Source: Rhodospirillaceae bacterium (lineage in GTDB: Bacteria > Pseudomonadota > Alphaproteobacteria > MPNO01 > UBA2964). Taken from it: a stretch of 19,511 bases of DNA. The notes below the pieces were generated by a model. It saw nothing but the letters and a program-made list of their open reading frames with translations, was not told the DNA's origin and searched no databases. Below, one piece after another: positions 16,998-19,511 of the stretch. A program made the translations under genes and the position numbers. The stretch lies in the NCBI GenBank assembly GCA_002724505.1, contig PBOV01000041.1, positions 15,525-35,035 on the forward strand, in the 5' to 3' direction. Within the stretch, counting starts at the first letter, position 1; the number at the start of each line of letters is the position of its first letter.

Positions 16998-17182
16998 TTT
17001 AGCCAGAACAGTTGAGTTAAATATACGATGGGTAAGCATTTAGTATCCCACAGCATCTAAACAAACTCGGTCCTTAGTTGTAATTTGTTCTTGGCAAATT
17101 TGGTTTGTGATATGTAAGTTGTTTCTATGAGTTAATGCGTTTTGCAAAATCTGTAATTTGATTTGTTATGTGGGGTTCGCCG

Positions 17183-17356
17183 ATGAAACAACTGGGAAAT
17201 TTGATAATGGGGGCCGTCACCGCTGTGATGGCTATTGGCGGACTTTTTGTGGCGGCTAACGCGGGGCATGGTGTGCCTTATTATGGGGGCCTGTTTTTCT
17301 TTTTGTTCGCCGTTTTGTTTGTTTTTCATTTAATTCGGGTCAGCTTTGACGATTGA
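17183..17356 (+). CDS. Small two-helix membrane protein, 57 residues
   Basis: No named function is recognised. The protein MKQLGNLIMGAVTAVMAIGG continues with two hydrophobic segments (about 5-27 and 33-53), a short loop GHGVPYYGG, and an acidic end VSFDD. I start at ATG 17183 because TGGGGT lies about six bases upstream. An in-frame ATG at 17168 overlaps that site and would add MWGSP. It stands between the pseudogene and the isocitrate lyase-family gene, 37 bases before the latter, so a shared transcript is possible. Gly-rich small membrane proteins of this sort occur in alphaproteobacteria. Confidence 0.65.
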   Translation: MKQLGNLIMGAVTAVMAIGGLFVAANAGHGVPYYGGLFFFLFAVLFVFHLIRVSFDD

Positions 17357-17393
17357 TCTTAAGTTTTTAGCAACTTTGTGATTTAGTTCTTTT

Positions 17394-18257
17394 ATGAAAT
17401 CTAAGGCAGATAACCTTCGCACTCTATTAGCGGGCCCAGATATTCTAATAGCCCCAGCCTGCTACGATGCCTTGTCGGCGCGTTTAATTGAGCGTGCAGG
17501 TTTTGATCTGAGCTTTATGAGCGGCTTTGCGGTATCGGCAGCTCGCCTCGGATTGCCAGATACAGGGTTAATTTCTTACGGTGAGATGCTTGAGCAGGGT
17601 CGTAATATCTGTAATGCCGTTTCATTTCCAGTAATTGGTGATGGGGATACCGGTTATGGTAACGCCCTCAACGTTAAGCGTACAGTCTCGGGGTACGCTC
17701 AAGCGGGGTTTGGATGCATTATGATTGAAGACCAGGTTGCACCTAAGAGGTGCGGCCACACGCGCGGCAAACAGGTTGTTGATCGTGAAGAAGCGGTTGG
17801 TCGTATCCGGGCTGCCGTTGATGCTCGCGAGGAAGGTGCCGACATCTTGATCATGGCTCGGACTGATGCTCGTGCGACTAATGGTTTTGATGAGGCGATG
17901 TGGCGCATTAAAGCATTCGCCGAATTGGGTGCTGACATTCTGTTTCTTGAAGCCCCTGAAAGCGAAGATGAAATGCGCGAATTCTGTGAGGGCTCCCCTG
18001 GTCACAAGATGGCCAATTTGGTGGAGCAAGGGGATACACCTCTTTTGCCCCCAGAAATCTTGCAACAAATGGGTTTTAAGATCGTTCTTTACCCGCTCAC
18101 AATGATTAAAGCTGCTATAACTGCAATGGAAACAGCGCTGCAGACACTAAAACAGGGTCAAACACCAGAACAATTGGCCGAATTTTCGCATCTACGTGAA
18201 GTTGTCGGTTTTGAGGACTATTACGAAGCGGAAAAGAAATACGCTGCCGGTAAGTAG
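17394..18257 (+). CDS. Isocitrate lyase/phosphoenolpyruvate mutase-family enzyme
   Basis: This is a 287-residue (beta/alpha)8 enzyme that cleaves or forms C-C or P-C bonds through an enolate stabilised by a divalent metal. It shows PACYDALSARL, the metal/substrate segment IGDGDTGYGN (D83, D85), IEDQ (E112), the catalytic-loop motif KRCGH (118-122) and ARTDA (R156). The Cys in KRCGH marks the lyase type (methylisocitrate lyase, dimethylmalate lyase, oxaloacetate-type decarboxylases) rather than a PEP mutase. No prpC or prpD genes for propionate use are nearby, so I give no symbol. The ATG has little ribosome-binding sequence. It is convergent with a GST gene 21 bases away. Confidence 0.88.
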   Translation: MKSKADNLRTLLAGPDILIAPACYDALSARLIERAGFDLSFMSGFAVSAARLGLPDTGLISYGEMLEQGRNICNAVSFPVIGDGDTGYGNALNVKRTVSGYAQAGFGCIMIEDQVAPKRCGHTRGKQVVDREEAVGRIRAAVDAREEGADILIMARTDARATNGFDEAMWRIKAFAELGADILFLEAPESEDEMREFCEGSPGHKMANLVEQGDTPLLPPEILQQMGFKIVLYPLTMIKAAITAMETALQTLKQGQTPEQLAEFSHLREVVGFEDYYEAEKKYAAGK

Positions 18258-18273
18258 CGCGCAGCGGATTTTT
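18242..18273. terminator. Likely bidirectional terminator between convergent genes
   Basis: The arms CGCTGC (18242-18247) and GCAGCG (18261-18266) pair perfectly around a 13-base loop, followed on the plus strand by GATTTTT. On the minus strand the same hairpin is preceded by an A run and followed by TATTTCTTTT. The left arm and loop contain the last codons and the stop of the isocitrate lyase-family gene. The loop is rather long, so strength is uncertain. Confidence 0.5.
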
Positions 18274-18278
18274 AGCTC

Positions 18279-18899
18279 CTAGCCTAAACCAACCATTACA
18301 CACTCTCTGAAGGCTGGTCTCTCAATTAATTTTGCGTACCAGCGTTCTAAATTTGGGAGCGGTTTTCGATCGATTTTATCAAACTCATACCAACGATAGA
18401 CATAAATACCGATAGGGATGTCACCCATAGTAAGATCCTTACCCGCCAGAAATTCTTGTTCCGCTAAATAATGATCTAGAATTTGAAGGTTAGCCTGCGT
18501 TGCGATGATAGACTTATTTATAGCATCCCATTGTCTGTTTTCGCGTTTATCTCTGACCAGCCCGTGGAACATGGCCGTGAAGTCAGGCCCGAGTGTTGCA
18601 AGTTGCCAGTCCATCCATCGCCCTGCATTGGCTTGCGTCTGTAGGTCCCTTGGAAATAATTTCCCCATTCCGTATTTTGCTGAGAGCATGCGCACGATGG
18701 CATTTGATTCCCATAAAATAAAATCTCCGTCGATCAAAACGGGAACTCGTCTGTTGGGATTAATTTTTAAAAACTCGTCTGTATCGACCACACCAAATTC
18801 GCGCCCAGCATCTTGGTGTTCATACTCTATTCCCAGCTCCGCACAACACCAGAGAACCTTTTGGACATTTGAAGAGTTTTTTCGGCCGATTAATTTCAT
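18279..18899 (-). CDS. Glutathione S-transferase family protein (copy 1)
   Basis: This is a 206-residue cytosolic GST. The thioredoxin-fold half opens MKLIGRKNSSNVQKVLWCCA, in which S9/S10 occupy the usual catalytic position. It continues with the cis-proline in RRVPVLI (P53) and the glutathione-binding pair E64-S65 in WESNAI. The C-terminal helical domain includes GRWMDWQLATLGP, FLAGKDLTMGDI and LPNLERWYAKLIERPAF. It starts five bases after the stop of a second, similar GST, so the two form a tandem unit. The substrate is unknown; detoxification by glutathione conjugation is the family default. Confidence 0.9.
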   Translation of the reverse strand: MKLIGRKNSSNVQKVLWCCAELGIEYEHQDAGREFGVVDTDEFLKINPNRRVPVLIDGDFILWESNAIVRMLSAKYGMGKLFPRDLQTQANAGRWMDWQLATLGPDFTAMFHGLVRDKRENRQWDAINKSIIATQANLQILDHYLAEQEFLAGKDLTMGDIPIGIYVYRWYEFDKIDRKPLPNLERWYAKLIERPAFRECVMVGLG

Positions 18900-18903
18900 T
18901 CAA

Positions 18904-19511
18904 TTAGGCCATTGGTTTCATAATGTGTTTTTGAAACGCAGGGCGTTGACATAATAGGTCATACCAGCGCTGAACGTTTTCATAAGGTTCACGGTCAATT
19001 TCCATGTTGAACCAGCGGTAGGCCGTAATTCCGAGAGGAATATCGCCGACGGTAAATTCGTCGCCGGCAAAATAAGTGGAATTGGCTAAATGAGCATCCA
19101 TAATGGCAATATTCGCGGATAACTTCTTGCGAGCTTCTTCAATTGCGTCAAGGTCACGATCTTTGGCGGCTGTACGAACCATTCCCCAAAAAACTGGGAC
19201 TAAGGTTGGGCTTACCGTCGCTATTTGCCAATCCATCCAGCGCTCAGCATCACTTCGAACTTGCAGGTTATCGGGGTATAATGTGCCTGCTGCATACTTG
19301 CCAGCAAGATAGCGAGTACAGGCATTGGATTCCCAAAGAACAAAATCGCCGTCAATAATCGTTGGGACTTTGCCGTTGGGATTGATTGCACGATATTCGG
19401 GATCGTCATTGCCGCCAAAGGGTCCGCCAAGGTCCACTCTATTAAAAGGCAGGTCTAGCTCACCGCAAACCCATAGAACTTTCTGCACGTTAGAAGACGT
19501 ATCGCGTCCAA
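18904..19511 (-). CDS. Glutathione S-transferase family protein (copy 2), 5' end cut by window
   Basis: This is a second GST of the same type. The frame runs open to the right edge: codons before the GTG at 19488 read GRDTSSNV, matching the start GRKNSSNV of copy 1, so the true start lies just outside the window. Visible features are TSSNVQKVLWVCGEL, the cis-proline in GKVPTIIDG, ESNAC, and the C-terminal ERWMDWQIATVSP, YFAGDEFTVGDIPLG and NVQRWYDLLCQRPAF. Many blocks are shared with copy 1 (SSNVQKVLW, DGDF.LWESNA, RWMDWQ.AT, GDIP.GI..YRW), so the pair arose by an old tandem duplication. Substrate not known. Confidence 0.9.
   Translation of the reverse strand, partial: GRDTSSNVQKVLWVCGELDLPFNRVDLGGPFGGNDDPEYRAINPNGKVPTIIDGDFVLWESNACTRYLAGKYAAGTLYPDNLQVRSDAERWMDWQIATVSPTLVPVFWGMVRTAAKDRDLDAIEEARKKLSANIAIMDAHLANSTYFAGDEFTVGDIPLGITAYRWFNMEIDREPYENVQRWYDLLCQRPAFQKHIMKPMA

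Overview
The window looks like a chromosomal segment of an alphaproteobacterium, probably of the Rhodospirillales or a related uncultured, AT-leaning lineage. The evidence is gene order and protein character: ffs-dnaX-ybaB-recR, then rmuC, def-fmt-truA, and an opposing cluster rpmH-rnpA-yidD-yidC-engB-argB-HAD-HAD-dapD-dapE. No phage, insertion sequence, CRISPR array, tRNA or plasmid signature was seen, and nearly all of it is housekeeping. I did not find a clearly new multi-gene system. The best leads are small: a candidate frameshift signal in dnaX, an abnormal start of rnpA, and a decayed oxidoreductase gene.

Layout. Positions 1-67 hold the 3' part of the signal recognition particle RNA. 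126-2911 (+) is dnaX-ybaB-recR (clamp loader, nucleoid-associated protein, recombinational repair). 3016-4137 (-) is rmuC, convergent with recR and divergent from def. 4305-6522 (+) is the tightly packed def-fmt-truA group for N-terminal formyl-Met processing and tRNA modification. It runs tail-to-tail into 6501-15066 (-).

The minus-strand block starts at a good sigma70-type promoter (15108-15136). It runs through rpmH (L34), rnpA (RNase P protein), yidD and yidC (membrane insertion), engB (ribosome-assembly GTPase), argB (arginine synthesis) and a Gph-like HAD phosphatase. After a 185-base gap come a pyrimidine-5'-nucleotidase-type HAD phosphatase and then, from its own promoter (9146-9173), dapD-dapE (lysine/peptidoglycan synthesis) and a conserved 5-helix membrane protein.

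The right third (15067-19511) is accessory. It has an AT-rich intergenic region, an orphan 4-helix membrane protein, a TVP38/VTT-type membrane protein and, directly downstream of it, a decayed mercuric-reductase-like flavoprotein gene reduced to its two ends. A 57-residue membrane protein and an isocitrate lyase/PEP mutase-family enzyme follow. Two tandem glutathione S-transferase paralogues face the latter on the minus strand, separated from it by a hairpin that could terminate both ways. The second GST runs off the right edge.
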